From NCBI GenBank assembly GCA_036986155.1, contig BTRA01000001.1:14775-78774 (forward strand): a stretch of DNA of 64,000 nt. The letters run 5' to 3'. Positions within the stretch are counted from its first letter, which is position 1. Each line of letters begins with the position of its first letter. The position numbers and the translations under genes were made by a program. The notes below the pieces were generated by a model, which was not told the origin of the DNA, did no database searches, and was given only the letters and a program-made list of their open reading frames with translations. The DNA comes from JACZXQ01 sp036986155 (GTDB lineage: Bacteria; Gemmatimonadota; Gemmatimonadetes; Longimicrobiales; Gaopeijiaceae). Below, piece by piece: positions 17,471-26,942 of this stretch.

Positions 17471-18046
17471 TCATCCTTCTGCGTGTAACAGGGCGCCCAT
17501 CTCTTCGAGCGCCCCCCTGAGAGCATTGCGAGCGTGGTACAGTCGGCTTGCGACCGTGCCCTCGGGAAGGTCCAGAATTCTTGCGATTTCCGCGTAGCGA
17601 AACCCCTGCAACTCCTTGAGAACCAATACCTCTCTGTGCTCTTCGCCGATCCGCGCCAGGCCATCCCGCAACATCTCGGAGGCCGCCCGCCGCTGATGCG
17701 CTCGCTCGGGCCCGTCCTCGAAATCCGCGGGACGGAACTCGAGTCGCTCGTCGCGTACCTCCAGCTTCCCTTTGGCCTGCCGGCTCCGGATCATGTCCCT
17801 GCACTGGTTTCTCAGAATCTGAAAGAACCACGGACCGAACGGCCGCTTCACATCGAACTTGCCGAGGGACGAGTAGGCTTTCACGAAGGCCTCCTGCAAC
17901 GCGTCTTCGGCATCATCCGTATTCCCCAGCATCCCGATGGCCAGTCGCAACCCCGAGGCCTCATAGGCACGCACGAGGGGCTCATAGAACTGGGCCCCTC
18001 CGGACCTGCACTTGAGTATGAGCTCGCGCTCGACCTCCGGTTGCAC
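17471..18046 (-). CDS. ECF-subfamily RNA polymerase sigma factor
   Basis: A 191-aa sigma factor. Region 2 shows DDAEDALQEAFVKAYSSL and FGPWFFQILRNQCRD; region 4 shows HREVLVLKELQGFRYAEIA followed by LPEGTVASRLYHAR, the -35 recognition helix-turn-helix. Regions 1 and 3 are absent, so it is an ECF type. It starts a 4-gene operon with anti-sigma, YbjQ-like and AraC-like genes. ECF operons are usually autoregulated. I could not identify its promoter motif. Confidence 0.9.
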   Translation of the reverse strand: MQPEVERELILKCRSGGAQFYEPLVRAYEASGLRLAIGMLGNTDDAEDALQEAFVKAYSSLGKFDVKRPFGPWFFQILRNQCRDMIRSRQAKGKLEVRDERLEFRPADFEDGPERAHQRRAASEMLRDGLARIGEEHREVLVLKELQGFRYAEIARILDLPEGTVASRLYHARNALRGALEEMGALLHAEG

Positions 18047-18097
18047 CGTCGTTCTCCACTCCTTGAAACTAGACTACGTAGTCCAGCCCCAATTTCT

Positions 18098-19300
18098 TCA
18101 TGACGTGCCGGGCGAAGCAAGCACCTCTGCAAGGGCCGAGACCAGCATATCGATCTCCTCGTCCGTGTTGTAGTAGTGGGGCGAGATGCGCAGCGCCCCC
18201 TCCACCCCCTTGGCGTCGAAGTCCAGCACCGCGTACATGCGTGTCGAAATCGACGTGTTGATTCCACCCTCGCCGAGTCGGGCGCTCAAATCGGCCGGAG
18301 TCCATCCTTCCACAGAGACCGTCGCGATGGCACAGAGGTCCCGTCCGCGATCCTGGACCGTCACGCGGGGCAACTCGGATAGCTCCGCGCGGGCACGCTG
18401 TGCCAACGCTCTTGCGCGATCCCGGGCGCTCTCTAGTCCGACGGCCTGCGCGTACCTTGCTGCCTCGCCCAATCCCAAGACCAGCGCGTAGGCGAACTCC
18501 CAGTTCTCGAATCGGCGCGCATCGGGCGAGGGTTGGTAGAGGTCGTCGGCGATCCAGTCTGCACCTTGCATATCGATGAAGAGGGGCTCGAGCCCGGCAT
18601 CCAACGCTCGGTCGGACACGTAGAGGAAACCGATGCCGCGTGGCCCCCTTAGGAACTTGCGCGCCGTAGCCGACAGGAAATCGCACTGCAACTCGTCGAC
18701 GTCGATCGGCATCTGGCCCACGGATTGGCAGGCGTCGAGCAGGTAGGGAACGTTCTTGGCCCGACAGAGGTGGCCGACGGCCGCCGCCTGCTGAACCAGG
18801 CCCGAGTTGGTCGGCACATGCGTGAGCGCGACAAGCGCCGGTCTCCGCCGGTGGATCAACTCCTCCATGTGGACGAGGTCGACCCCGCCGTCGGGGTGAT
18901 CGTTGGCCCGCACCACCTCGATCCCCAGGCGCGCCGCCATGGACAGGTACTGGATTTGACTGGAGGCGTAGTCGTTCCGCGTGGTCACCAGCACGTCCCC
19001 CGGCTTCCAGGGGATCGACGAAAGGGCTTGGATGAACCCGGCCGTCGCGTTCTCCACCACCGCGATGTTTCGGGCTGGAGCCCCGATCAGATCTCCGATG
19101 GATCTGTAAACCTGGCTGATCTCGGCAGCACGCTGGTCAGCCGCCTCGTAGCCACCCACACGGCTCTCGAGCTCCAGATGATCCCGCGTCGCGGCGATCA
19201 CCGACTTCGGCATCAGTCCGGCGCCCGCGTTGTTCAAGTGGATGCAGTGTTCGCATCCGGGCGTGTCGCCGCGAAGGGCGCTCAGGTCCATGCGACGCAT
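18098..19300 (-). CDS. class V PLP-dependent aminotransferase/lyase
   Basis: A 400-aa fold-type I enzyme. N-terminal HLNNAGAGLMP and NATAGFIQALSSIP shape the cofactor site; LLDACQSVGQMPIDV supplies the Asp, and the PLP Lys is in SATARKFLRGPRG. It ends in LRISPHYYNTDEEID. The SufS-type persulfide Cys is missing, so it is closer to EgtE or isopenicillin-N epimerase-like enzymes than to desulfurases. Start ATG 19300 (19291 possible) lies 16 bases after the amidohydrolase stop, so the two are likely co-transcribed. Confidence 0.8.
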   Translation of the reverse strand: MRRMDLSALRGDTPGCEHCIHLNNAGAGLMPKSVIAATRDHLELESRVGGYEAADQRAAEISQVYRSIGDLIGAPARNIAVVENATAGFIQALSSIPWKPGDVLVTTRNDYASSQIQYLSMAARLGIEVVRANDHPDGGVDLVHMEELIHRRRPALVALTHVPTNSGLVQQAAAVGHLCRAKNVPYLLDACQSVGQMPIDVDELQCDFLSATARKFLRGPRGIGFLYVSDRALDAGLEPLFIDMQGADWIADDLYQPSPDARRFENWEFAYALVLGLGEAARYAQAVGLESARDRARALAQRARAELSELPRVTVQDRGRDLCAIATVSVEGWTPADLSARLGEGGINTSISTRMYAVLDFDAKGVEGALRISPHYYNTDEEIDMLVSALAEVLASPGTS

Positions 19301-19316
19301 CGATGGCACGAACCCG

Positions 19317-20945
19317 TCAGCCGCCTCCGCTTTCAGTCGTGACGCGTTTCTTGGTCTTGGCCTCGCGCACCATCTCCCGAACATCCTCGAGGAGTTGTTT
19401 AGCGTCGTAGACAATACCGTCCTTGATCGTGTACCTGATGCCACCTACGCGCTCGACCGCGCCGGTCTGGTCGTTGATCTTCACGGCTCCTGTGCCGTAG
19501 AGCACCTTGAGGTTCTGGAGGGGGTTCTGGTCCACGATCACCAGATCGGCCTTGAGGCCCGGGCGGATGATGCCGAATTCGGGCTCGACGCCTTTCGGTT
19601 TGTAGAGTTGCATGGCGCCGTACATGGTGGCCGAGCGTATGACCTCGAGCGGGTGAAACCCCGCCTCGCGGAGCAGTTCGAGCTCCCGGATGTAGGCGAA
19701 CCCATACAGCTTGTAGATGAAACCCGAGTCGGAGCCCGTGGTCACGATGCCGCCCCGGTTCTTGTATTCGTTCAGGAATCGCATCCATCGGATGTAGAAG
19801 TTCCTCCACGCCACCTCGTCCTCGGTGGTCCAATAAAACCAGTACGACCCGTGGGCGTTCCGGCTGGGCTGGTAGAACTCCTCCTGGCTGGGGAGCGTGT
19901 ACTCGTCGTGCCAGTCGGCGTTGCGCGCTCGCATCACGTCACGGCTCGCCTCGTAGATCGTCATGGTGGGGTCGAGCCCGAAGTCGAGCTCCAGGAAGCG
20001 GTCCATCAGGGCGTACCACTGGTCGCTGCCCGGTTCGTAGATCTGGTCCCAGAGCCGTGCCACGGTCCCGAAGCGGTGCTGCTCATCGTTGTAGTTGTAA
20101 TCGAGCGGGAAGTTCTGGATGGAGTAGTCCTTGAGCAGGGACTCGAAAAGCCCGTAGTAGTGGGTCATCATGTCCAGGCCCGCCTCGGCGGCGTCCAATG
20201 CAGTCATGCGGGCGACTCCCGTCTGGGCCAGGTGCGCCACCGTTCCGAGGCCGTTCTTATGGGCTTCGTCGATGAGCGCCTCCATGATCGGCGGATCGAA
20301 AGCGCCGAGCTTGAGCCCGTCTATCTTCTGGCCGTCCACCTCGACATTTGCCGCCCAGCGAACCCACTCCCTCGCCGTCTCGGCGTCCCTGATGGGCCCC
20401 TTGTCCCACGCCTCGCCCGGTCGGGCATAGGTGAACATGCGCGGCGCCACGATTTCGTTCCTGGCCGCGAGGGCTTTTTCCCCGAGGGCCCACATCATCG
20501 GGCCATGGCCCACGCCTCTGGAGGTCGTCACCCCGTGAGCCATCCAGAGTTTGTAGACGTATTCGGGCTGGGGGGCCTTCGGATCGCCGCCCGTGTGCGC
20601 GTGCATGTCCACGAAACCGGGCATGACGTACATGCCGCTAGCGTCGATTACGCGATCCGCGCCGCTTGGGCGTCGGCTCTCGTCGATTGGCACTCCCGGG
20701 AAGCCGACCGAAGTCACCTCCGAGATCCGGTCGCCCTCGACGACGATGTCGACCGGTCCACGCGGCGGGGCGCCCGTGCCGTCGATTACGATCACGCCCC
20801 GGAGGATCAGTCGGTTGAACGGACCCTCCCCCTCGTCTGGTCGACGGGGTGTGGTGGTCTCCATCTGGGCGGTGGCGTGGCCTGCGAGCGTCAGCATCAT
20901 GGCGACAACCAGGCCAGCCAGCGGCCAGAGTCTTGTCGGTCTCAT
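19317..20945 (-). CDS. secreted amidohydrolase-superfamily protein
   Basis: A 542-aa protein with a signal peptide (residues 1-25, ending GHATAQ). The metal-dependent hydrolase core has VMPGFVDMHAHTGG, with the HxH pair, a later His in GTVAHLAQTG, and TGSDSGFIYK with the Asp. The C-terminal GIIRPGLKADLVIVDQNPLQNL is the usual beta-sandwich closure. Such exported amidohydrolases are common in heterotrophs rich in peptidases; the substrate (cyclic amide or peptide) is unknown. Start ATG 20945 is chosen for the signal peptide. The 238-base gap to the divergent ligA gene carries both promoters. Confidence 0.85.
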   Translation of the reverse strand: MRPTRLWPLAGLVVAMMLTLAGHATAQMETTTPRRPDEGEGPFNRLILRGVIVIDGTGAPPRGPVDIVVEGDRISEVTSVGFPGVPIDESRRPSGADRVIDASGMYVMPGFVDMHAHTGGDPKAPQPEYVYKLWMAHGVTTSRGVGHGPMMWALGEKALAARNEIVAPRMFTYARPGEAWDKGPIRDAETAREWVRWAANVEVDGQKIDGLKLGAFDPPIMEALIDEAHKNGLGTVAHLAQTGVARMTALDAAEAGLDMMTHYYGLFESLLKDYSIQNFPLDYNYNDEQHRFGTVARLWDQIYEPGSDQWYALMDRFLELDFGLDPTMTIYEASRDVMRARNADWHDEYTLPSQEEFYQPSRNAHGSYWFYWTTEDEVAWRNFYIRWMRFLNEYKNRGGIVTTGSDSGFIYKLYGFAYIRELELLREAGFHPLEVIRSATMYGAMQLYKPKGVEPEFGIIRPGLKADLVIVDQNPLQNLKVLYGTGAVKINDQTGAVERVGGIRYTIKDGIVYDAKQLLEDVREMVREAKTKKRVTTESGGG

Positions 20946-21183
20946 CGGTCTTCTCCGAATGTCAGGCAGGACCGGCGAATACCTGGAGCCGACCCAGAGG
21001 TGTGCGGGAGCTTCTGATATACTTGCTGCGTCCCAACAGGCGCAACGGGCCGGCGAGGGTCGGACGCGTCCCTGGCTCGGGTGAGGAAAGCCCTGTACGG
21101 TGGCGAGGTGATTGGCCACGTTATGGGTTCCCAACTGAGTCGAACCGGGTCCACTCGTACGTGTCACTACGGAGTGAACGCAC

Positions 21184-23223
21184 TTGAGCGAACGCCCTGA
21201 CGATGGCCATTCCGGTGAGTCGATCCGGGAAGTCGAGGCGCTGAAGGCCGAGATTCGGCGGCACGACTATCTGTACTATGTCGAGGCGCGTCCCGAGATA
21301 GCCGATGGCGAGTACGACCGGCTCTACCGGCGGCTGAGCGAGATCGAGGCCGCCCATCCAGAGTTGGTGACACCCGATTCGCCGACCCAGAGGGTGGGGT
21401 CCGAGGCGCGCTCGGAGATGCCGTCCGTACCACACACCTCCCCGATGCTTTCCCTCGACTCGACCCAGGACGAGGATGAACTCCTCCGGTTCGACGAACG
21501 TGTGCGAAAAGCCCTGGGCGAAGACGTGGAATACGTGCTCGAGCCGAAGCTCGATGGTGCCTCCGTGGAGCTAGTCTACGAGCACGGCGTACTCGTCCGT
21601 GCCGTTACGCGGGGAAACGGTCTCGAGGGGGAGGGAGTCACAGAGAACGTGCGGACCGTTCCGTCGCTACCGCTTCGCCTCCGCGAGGAGGCTCGTCCTG
21701 CGCCGGCCTTCCTCGCGATACGTGGCGAGGTGATCATGTATCTCTCTGCGTTCGAGGCGCTCAATCAACGGATGGTGGAACGGGGCGCCGAACCCTACGT
21801 GAACCCTCGGAACTCGGCGTCGGGCTCCCTACGGCAGTTGGACTCCCGGGTCACAGCCGAGCGCCCGTTGGATATACTGGCGTTCGACGTCTTGGAAATG
21901 ACCGGGCCTCCCTTCACGTTCGATCACGAAGTTCTCCAAGCACTACGCGAGTGGGGGCTCTGCATACCCGACCGCGTGGAGCGGGCGGTCTCGATCGACG
22001 AGGTCCTCGAGTACCACCGTCTTTTTGCGGAGGATAGGGATTCCCTCGACTACGAGATCGATGGGGTGGTCGTAAAGGTCAACGACCTTGCTGCTCGTGT
22101 CACCATGGGAGCCACGTCCCATCATCCACGGTGGGCACTTGCGTTCAAGTTCGAGCCGCGCAAAGAGGTCACCCGTATCGAGCGCATCGCGATCTCGGTC
22201 GGCCGTACCGGACGCCTCACGCCGGTGGCCCTCATGCGACCAGTTCAGGTGGGAGGCGTCACCGTTTCGAGGGCGTCTCTCCACAACCGCGAAGAGGTCG
22301 CACGCAAGGACATACGGGCCGGAGACATGGTCCGGATCCAGCGCGCCGGTGACGTCATTCCACAGGTAGTGGAGCGCTTGGAGGAATCCGGCGTCGACCG
22401 GGGTCCGCCTTTCGAGATGCCCGCGGAATGCCCGGCTTGCGGCACGCCGGTCCTGGAGGATGGTCCCGCAACCCTGTGCCCCAATCACTTTGGGTGCCCC
22501 GCACAGCTAAAGGGCCGGCTTGTTCATTTCGCCTCGCGTTCCGGGTTGGATATCGAGGGTGTGGGTAGTGAGACGGTCAACATGCTCGTGGACAGAGAGT
22601 TGGTCCTCGACCTCGCCGACGTGTTCCGCCTTGTGGCGGCGGATCTCATTCCACTGGATGGCTTCGCCGAAAAGTCCGCCCAGAACCTGGTCGAGGCCAT
22701 CGAGCACAAGAAGCGCGTCGAACTCCAGCGCTTTCTCTACGGCCTCGGCATACCCGAGGTGGGCGTCACCGTAGCTCGCGACTTGGCTCTCCACTTCCGC
22801 GACTTGCGTCGCATCATGGACGCGAGCACGGAGGAGTTGGAGGTCGTCGAAGGTATCGGTCCGATCATGTCCGAGAAGATCAGGGGGTTCTTCCAGGACG
22901 AGCGCAATCGGGTGCACATCGAGGCTGTGTTGGCGCAGGGAATGGACCTGATCGTGCCCGAGGCAGCCCGTGAGTCCGCTCTGGCCGGTTGCCGCTTCGT
23001 GTTCACCGGCGCGCTTCCGTCGATGTCGCGACCCGAGGCCAGGAAGCTCGTGGAGTCCGCGGGCGGGAGGGTCACGGGCTCGGTGAGCAGGGAGACGGAC
23101 TACGTAGTCGCTGGGGAGGAGGCGGGTTCCAAGCTGGACAAGGCCGAGGAGCTCGGGATCACGATCCTCGACGAGTCTGGGCTGGTCGAGTTGCTCCGGA
23201 CCGCGGGCGTGGACTTCCCGTGA
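21184..23223 (+). CDS. ligA: NAD-dependent DNA ligase LigA
   Basis: A 679-aa ligase with all domains in order: Ia (YYVEARPEIADGEYD), adenylation with nucleophile Lys122 in EPKLDG, OB fold, the four-Cys zinc finger (CPACG through CPNHFGC, near residues 417-440), helix-hairpin-helix repeats and a C-terminal BRCT domain (about 600-679). It seals nicks in replication and repair. Start is TTG 21184, preceded by GGAG at 21171. Length is typical. It is first in a row with polX and an antiporter. Confidence 0.97.
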   Translation: MSERPDDGHSGESIREVEALKAEIRRHDYLYYVEARPEIADGEYDRLYRRLSEIEAAHPELVTPDSPTQRVGSEARSEMPSVPHTSPMLSLDSTQDEDELLRFDERVRKALGEDVEYVLEPKLDGASVELVYEHGVLVRAVTRGNGLEGEGVTENVRTVPSLPLRLREEARPAPAFLAIRGEVIMYLSAFEALNQRMVERGAEPYVNPRNSASGSLRQLDSRVTAERPLDILAFDVLEMTGPPFTFDHEVLQALREWGLCIPDRVERAVSIDEVLEYHRLFAEDRDSLDYEIDGVVVKVNDLAARVTMGATSHHPRWALAFKFEPRKEVTRIERIAISVGRTGRLTPVALMRPVQVGGVTVSRASLHNREEVARKDIRAGDMVRIQRAGDVIPQVVERLEESGVDRGPPFEMPAECPACGTPVLEDGPATLCPNHFGCPAQLKGRLVHFASRSGLDIEGVGSETVNMLVDRELVLDLADVFRLVAADLIPLDGFAEKSAQNLVEAIEHKKRVELQRFLYGLGIPEVGVTVARDLALHFRDLRRIMDASTEELEVVEGIGPIMSEKIRGFFQDERNRVHIEAVLAQGMDLIVPEAARESALAGCRFVFTGALPSMSRPEARKLVESAGGRVTGSVSRETDYVVAGEEAGSKLDKAEELGITILDESGLVELLRTAGVDFP

Positions 23224-23267
23224 TCCCGATGCATTGTGAGACCGGCCGGAAGCCGCAGGGCTGAGCG

Positions 23268-25043
23268 ATGGAGAACATGGAGATCGCTGGCGTCTTGAGC
23301 GAGTTGGCCGACCTGCTCGAGATCAAGGGATCCAATCCGTTTCGCATCCGTGCCTACCGCAACGCCATCCGGACCATCAATAGCCTGACCCAATCGCTCG
23401 AGGGCATGGTCGAGGAGGGCGAGGATCTGACCGAGCTTCCGGCCGTCGGCAAGGACATTGCGGGCCACATCGAAGAGTTGATCTCGACCGGAGGCCTGAG
23501 TCGCCTGGAAGAGGTGGCGGTCGAGGTGCCCCGCTCGCTCGCGGAGTTGGTGAAACTCGAGGGGGTCGGACCGAAGAAGGTCAAGAAACTGTGGAACGAG
23601 CTGGGGGTCACCACCGTCGATCAATTGGAGGAGGCCCTCGACGCGGACAGGGTCGCGGGCCTGGAGGGCTTCGGCGAGACGAGCGCCGGCAAGATTCGGA
23701 GATCGATCGAGGACTACCGAAAGCATGCAGGCCGCTTCTTGCTGTCCGAGGCCGAGGTCCTGATCCAGGGAATGTTGGACTACCTTCGCGAGGCCGATGG
23801 CCTGGATGAGCTGGAGGTTGCGGGCAGCTTCCGGCGGCGTAGGGAAACCGTCGGCGACCTCGACCTCCTGGCCTGCGCCGCCGAGGGGTCCGAGGAGGCG
23901 ATCATGGATCGCTTCGTGAAGTTTCCGTCTGTAGACCGAGTGGTTTCGGCGGGAGTGACCAAGGGTGCTGTTGTGCTCCGGTCGGGGCTCGAAGTCGACC
24001 TGAGAATCGTACACAGAGATTCGTGGGGAGCCGCCCTTCTGTATTTTACAGGATCTAAGGAGCACAGCGTAGCGTTGAGGACCCGAGCCGTCAGGAAGGG
24101 ATTCCGAGTCAACGAGTGGGGGGTGTTCCGGGTCCCGGAGGGCCAGGACGCCGGCGAGCGAGCCGACGATTTCGGCGAGCGACTCGGCGGGAAGGAAGAG
24201 GTGGACGCTTACCGGATTCTCGGTTTGGAGTGGATTCCTCCGGTCCTTCGTGAGAACCGGGGCGAAGTCGAAGCCGCCGAGACGGGGTCACTACCGGCGC
24301 TCGTCACATTAGATGACATTCGTGGTGATCTGCAGATGCACTCCACGTGGAGTGATGGCAAGGCGAGCATCGAAGAGATGGCCCTGCGGTGCCGGGAGTT
24401 GGGCTACTCTTACCTGGCCATGACGGACCATAGCCCGAATCTAGCTATGGTTCGGGGAGTCACCGCCGAAAAGGCCAAGCTCCAATGGAGTGAGATTGAA
24501 GAGATCCAGGGACGGCTGGAGGGGATCACCGTTTTCCGAAGCATGGAAGTGGACATCCTCAAGGATGGATCACTGGACATGGAGGAGGAGATTCTGGCGG
24601 GACTGGATCTTGTCGTCATCTCCGTGCATTCGCTGATGGATATGGCGAAATCGGACATGACGGATCGAGTGATCGAGGCGATGCGGCACCCTTGCGCCGA
24701 CATCCTCGCCCACCCCACGGGTCGGCTCCTGAACCGCCGCGAGCCGTTCGCGCTCGATGTCGAGGCCGTTCTGCAGGCAGCCGCTGAGCTCGATGTCGCG
24801 GTAGAGTTGAACGCGAGCCCCCGGCGCCTGGACCTGAGCGATGTCCACGTTCGCCGGGCGAAGGATTTGGGCGTCAAGGTGGCGATCAGTACTGACGCCC
24901 ATGCGCCGCGCTCGCTTGGGAGCATGCGATTCGGCGTCGAGCAGGCGCGGCGTGGATGGCTCGAGCCTGGCGACGTGCTGAATTCGATGTCCGTGGAGGC
25001 GTTCCATGCCTGGCTCGGCCGCCGCTCGGAGTCGCAGGCTTGA
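23268..25043 (+). CDS. polX: DNA polymerase X family protein with PHP domain
   Basis: A 591-aa bacterial PolX. The N-terminal HhH region (KGSNPFRIRAYRNAIRTI, then VEGV/GPKKVKK) is followed by a nucleotidyltransferase core with GSFRRRRETVGDLDLL, providing the paired Asp metal ligands. The C-terminal PHP domain shows DLQMHSTWSDG (about 356), AMTDHSPN and STDAHAPRSLGSM, the metal-dependent 3'-5' exonuclease. It acts in gap filling during base excision repair. ATG 23268 is 44 bases after ligA. Its TGA overlaps the TTG start of the following transporter. Confidence 0.95.
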   Translation: MENMEIAGVLSELADLLEIKGSNPFRIRAYRNAIRTINSLTQSLEGMVEEGEDLTELPAVGKDIAGHIEELISTGGLSRLEEVAVEVPRSLAELVKLEGVGPKKVKKLWNELGVTTVDQLEEALDADRVAGLEGFGETSAGKIRRSIEDYRKHAGRFLLSEAEVLIQGMLDYLREADGLDELEVAGSFRRRRETVGDLDLLACAAEGSEEAIMDRFVKFPSVDRVVSAGVTKGAVVLRSGLEVDLRIVHRDSWGAALLYFTGSKEHSVALRTRAVRKGFRVNEWGVFRVPEGQDAGERADDFGERLGGKEEVDAYRILGLEWIPPVLRENRGEVEAAETGSLPALVTLDDIRGDLQMHSTWSDGKASIEEMALRCRELGYSYLAMTDHSPNLAMVRGVTAEKAKLQWSEIEEIQGRLEGITVFRSMEVDILKDGSLDMEEEILAGLDLVVISVHSLMDMAKSDMTDRVIEAMRHPCADILAHPTGRLLNRREPFALDVEAVLQAAAELDVAVELNASPRRLDLSDVHVRRAKDLGVKVAISTDAHAPRSLGSMRFGVEQARRGWLEPGDVLNSMSVEAFHAWLGRRSESQA

Positions 25044-25996
25044 TCACTGACGTCCTCAAGCTCATTGGCGGCGTCGGTGTCGTCTTTTTCGGAGCTGAAT
25101 GGCTGGTGCGCGGCGCAGCCCGGTTGGCCACCAGGCTTGGCGTACCTCCAGTCGTGCTCGGCCTCACGATCGTATCACTGGGCACCTCGGCGCCCGAGTT
25201 GGTGGTCGGCGTCGTGGCGGCTGCGCAGGGTTCCGGTGGGCTGGCCCTCGGAAATGTCATGGGCTCGAACCTGGCGAACATCGGCCTGATTTTGGCGGTG
25301 AGCGCGATGATTCGCCCGATGGCGGTGTCGGGACGGGTGGTTACGAGAGAGGTACCAATCATGCTCTTGATCACGGGCCTGGTCTATCCCGTGCTCATGG
25401 ACTTCGAGGTGAGCCGCCTCGAAGGGCTCGGCCTCTTGGGCCTGCTGGTCGTGTACCTGGCATTCGTCTTCAAGGTGATCAAGGACGAAGACGAGAAGAT
25501 CCTTGGTGACTTCGAGAGACTGGCGAAGGAGACGGCCGGGCTGGACGCCCGCGCTGCGGTCCGAATCGCGGGATTGCTGATCATGGGGTCTGCGGGTCTC
25601 GCGTTGGGCGGGTTCGCGGTGGTGGAGGGGGCGACTTCCATTGCCATGCGGCTCAATATCTCCCATTCCGTGATCGGCTTCACGGCCGTAGCGATCGGCA
25701 CGTCGATTCCCGAGTTGGCCACCTCGGCGGTTGCGGCGTACCGTAATGAGGCGGATATCGCGGTGGGAAACGTGATCGGGTCGAATGTATTCAACCTCAC
25801 CGCGATTCTGGGTGTCGCTGCTCTAGTGCGTCCGCTCGACGTGGAGCAAGCTGTGCTGAGTGTCGAGTTCCCGGCCGTCGTGATGATTACCGTCCTCTTG
25901 GTACCGATCGTGAGGACGAATCTCACGATCCGGCGCTCGGAGGGGGCCGTCCTGTTGGGCGCCTACGCGGCGCTCGCATTCTGGGTGCTGTTTTGA
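25040..25996 (+). CDS. CaCA-family Na+/Ca2+ antiporter (YrbG-like)
   Basis: A 318-aa, about ten-helix membrane protein. Both alpha repeats are clear: GLTIVSLGTSAPELVVG (about 40-56) and GFTAVAIGTSIPELATS (about 210-226), each with the ion-binding Glu, plus GNVMGSNLANIG and GNVIGSNVFNLT. The acidic loop KDEDEKILGDFE sits between halves. It exchanges cytoplasmic cation for Na+ or K+. The start is TTG 25040, overlapping the polX stop (TTGA); a longer frame reading into polX lacks a ribosome site. Confidence 0.92.
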   Translation: MITDVLKLIGGVGVVFFGAEWLVRGAARLATRLGVPPVVLGLTIVSLGTSAPELVVGVVAAAQGSGGLALGNVMGSNLANIGLILAVSAMIRPMAVSGRVVTREVPIMLLITGLVYPVLMDFEVSRLEGLGLLGLLVVYLAFVFKVIKDEDEKILGDFERLAKETAGLDARAAVRIAGLLIMGSAGLALGGFAVVEGATSIAMRLNISHSVIGFTAVAIGTSIPELATSAVAAYRNEADIAVGNVIGSNVFNLTAILGVAALVRPLDVEQAVLSVEFPAVVMITVLLVPIVRTNLTIRRSEGAVLLGAYAALAFWVLF

Positions 25997-26017
25997 GCTG
26001 AAGGAGATCGTTGAGGC

Positions 26018-26917
26018 ATGCTGGGAATCGACCTGACAGGGAAGCGGGCGCTGGTGGCTGGAGTAGCCGACGACCGCGGTTACGGCTGGGCGATCGTGCG
26101 ATCCCTCGCCGAGGCCGGCGCTTCGGTGTGCGTGGGGACGTGGCCTCCCACTTTGAAGATCTTCACGATGAGCCTCGAGCGAGGTAAGCTCGACCGCTCG
26201 TTGCCCGGCGGGGGCACGCTGGAGTTCGAGAGGATCTACCCCATGGACGCCGTCTTCGACGAGGCGGCCGACGTGCCTGACGAGGTCCGGGAGGAAAAGC
26301 GCTACCGTGACCTGGAGGGGTACACGATTCAGGGGGTCGCCGACGCCATGCGTAGTGACTTCGGAGAGCCATGCCTCGACATCCTGGTCCACTCGTTGGC
26401 CAACGGCCCGGAGGTTCAGAATGCGCTCTTGGAAACGAGCCGAAGCGGGTATCTCGCCGCAGTGAGTGCCAGCGCCTACTCGATGGTCAGCATGGTGCAG
26501 CGCTTCGGGCCCCTCATGAGGCCGGGTGCGGCCGCCGTGTCGCTCACCTATCTGGCGGCCGAGCGAGTGGTGCCGGGTTATGGCGGTGGGATGAGCTCGG
26601 CGAAGGCTGCGCTCGAGAGCGACACGCGTACCCTCGCCTATGAGGCGGGCCGGCGTTGGGGCCTCCGGGTCAACACCATCAGCGCCGGTCCATTGGCTAG
26701 CCGGGCGGCCAAGGCCATCGGGTCGATCGACCGCATGGTGGACTACTACCGCGAGCACTCCGCGCTGCCCGAGGTCAACACTGCCGAGGATGTCGGTAAC
26801 ACCGCCGCGTTCTTGTGCTCGCCCCTCGGCGCCGGCATCACCGGCGCCACCGTGCACGTGGACAAGGGATTCCACGTGATGGGGATGGCGGCGACCGACC
26901 AACTCCGCGAGTCCTGA
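26018..26917 (+). CDS. fabI: enoyl-ACP reductase FabI, plant-like subtype
   Basis: A 299-aa SDR. Cofactor segment GVADDRGYGWAIVRSLAEAG; a roughly 30-residue insertion (residues 45-105) absent from E. coli FabI but present in plant and chlamydial enzymes; then TYLAAERVVPGYGGGMSSAK with Tyr178, Tyr188 and Lys196. PGYGGGMSSAKAALESDTR is almost plant-chloroplast in character. It reduces trans-2-enoyl-ACP with NADH in the last step of fatty acid elongation. It is preceded by an AAGGAG element, a little far from the ATG. Confidence 0.93.
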   Translation: MLGIDLTGKRALVAGVADDRGYGWAIVRSLAEAGASVCVGTWPPTLKIFTMSLERGKLDRSLPGGGTLEFERIYPMDAVFDEAADVPDEVREEKRYRDLEGYTIQGVADAMRSDFGEPCLDILVHSLANGPEVQNALLETSRSGYLAAVSASAYSMVSMVQRFGPLMRPGAAAVSLTYLAAERVVPGYGGGMSSAKAALESDTRTLAYEAGRRWGLRVNTISAGPLASRAAKAIGSIDRMVDYYREHSALPEVNTAEDVGNTAAFLCSPLGAGITGATVHVDKGFHVMGMAATDQLRES

Positions 26918-26942
26918 CCCGATCCCTCACCCCCGGGTGGGC

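Noticed and set aside
18098..19300. Second cysteine desulfurase
   Set aside because: The fold and PLP Lys are right, but the persulfide Cys region of SufS/IscS is missing.
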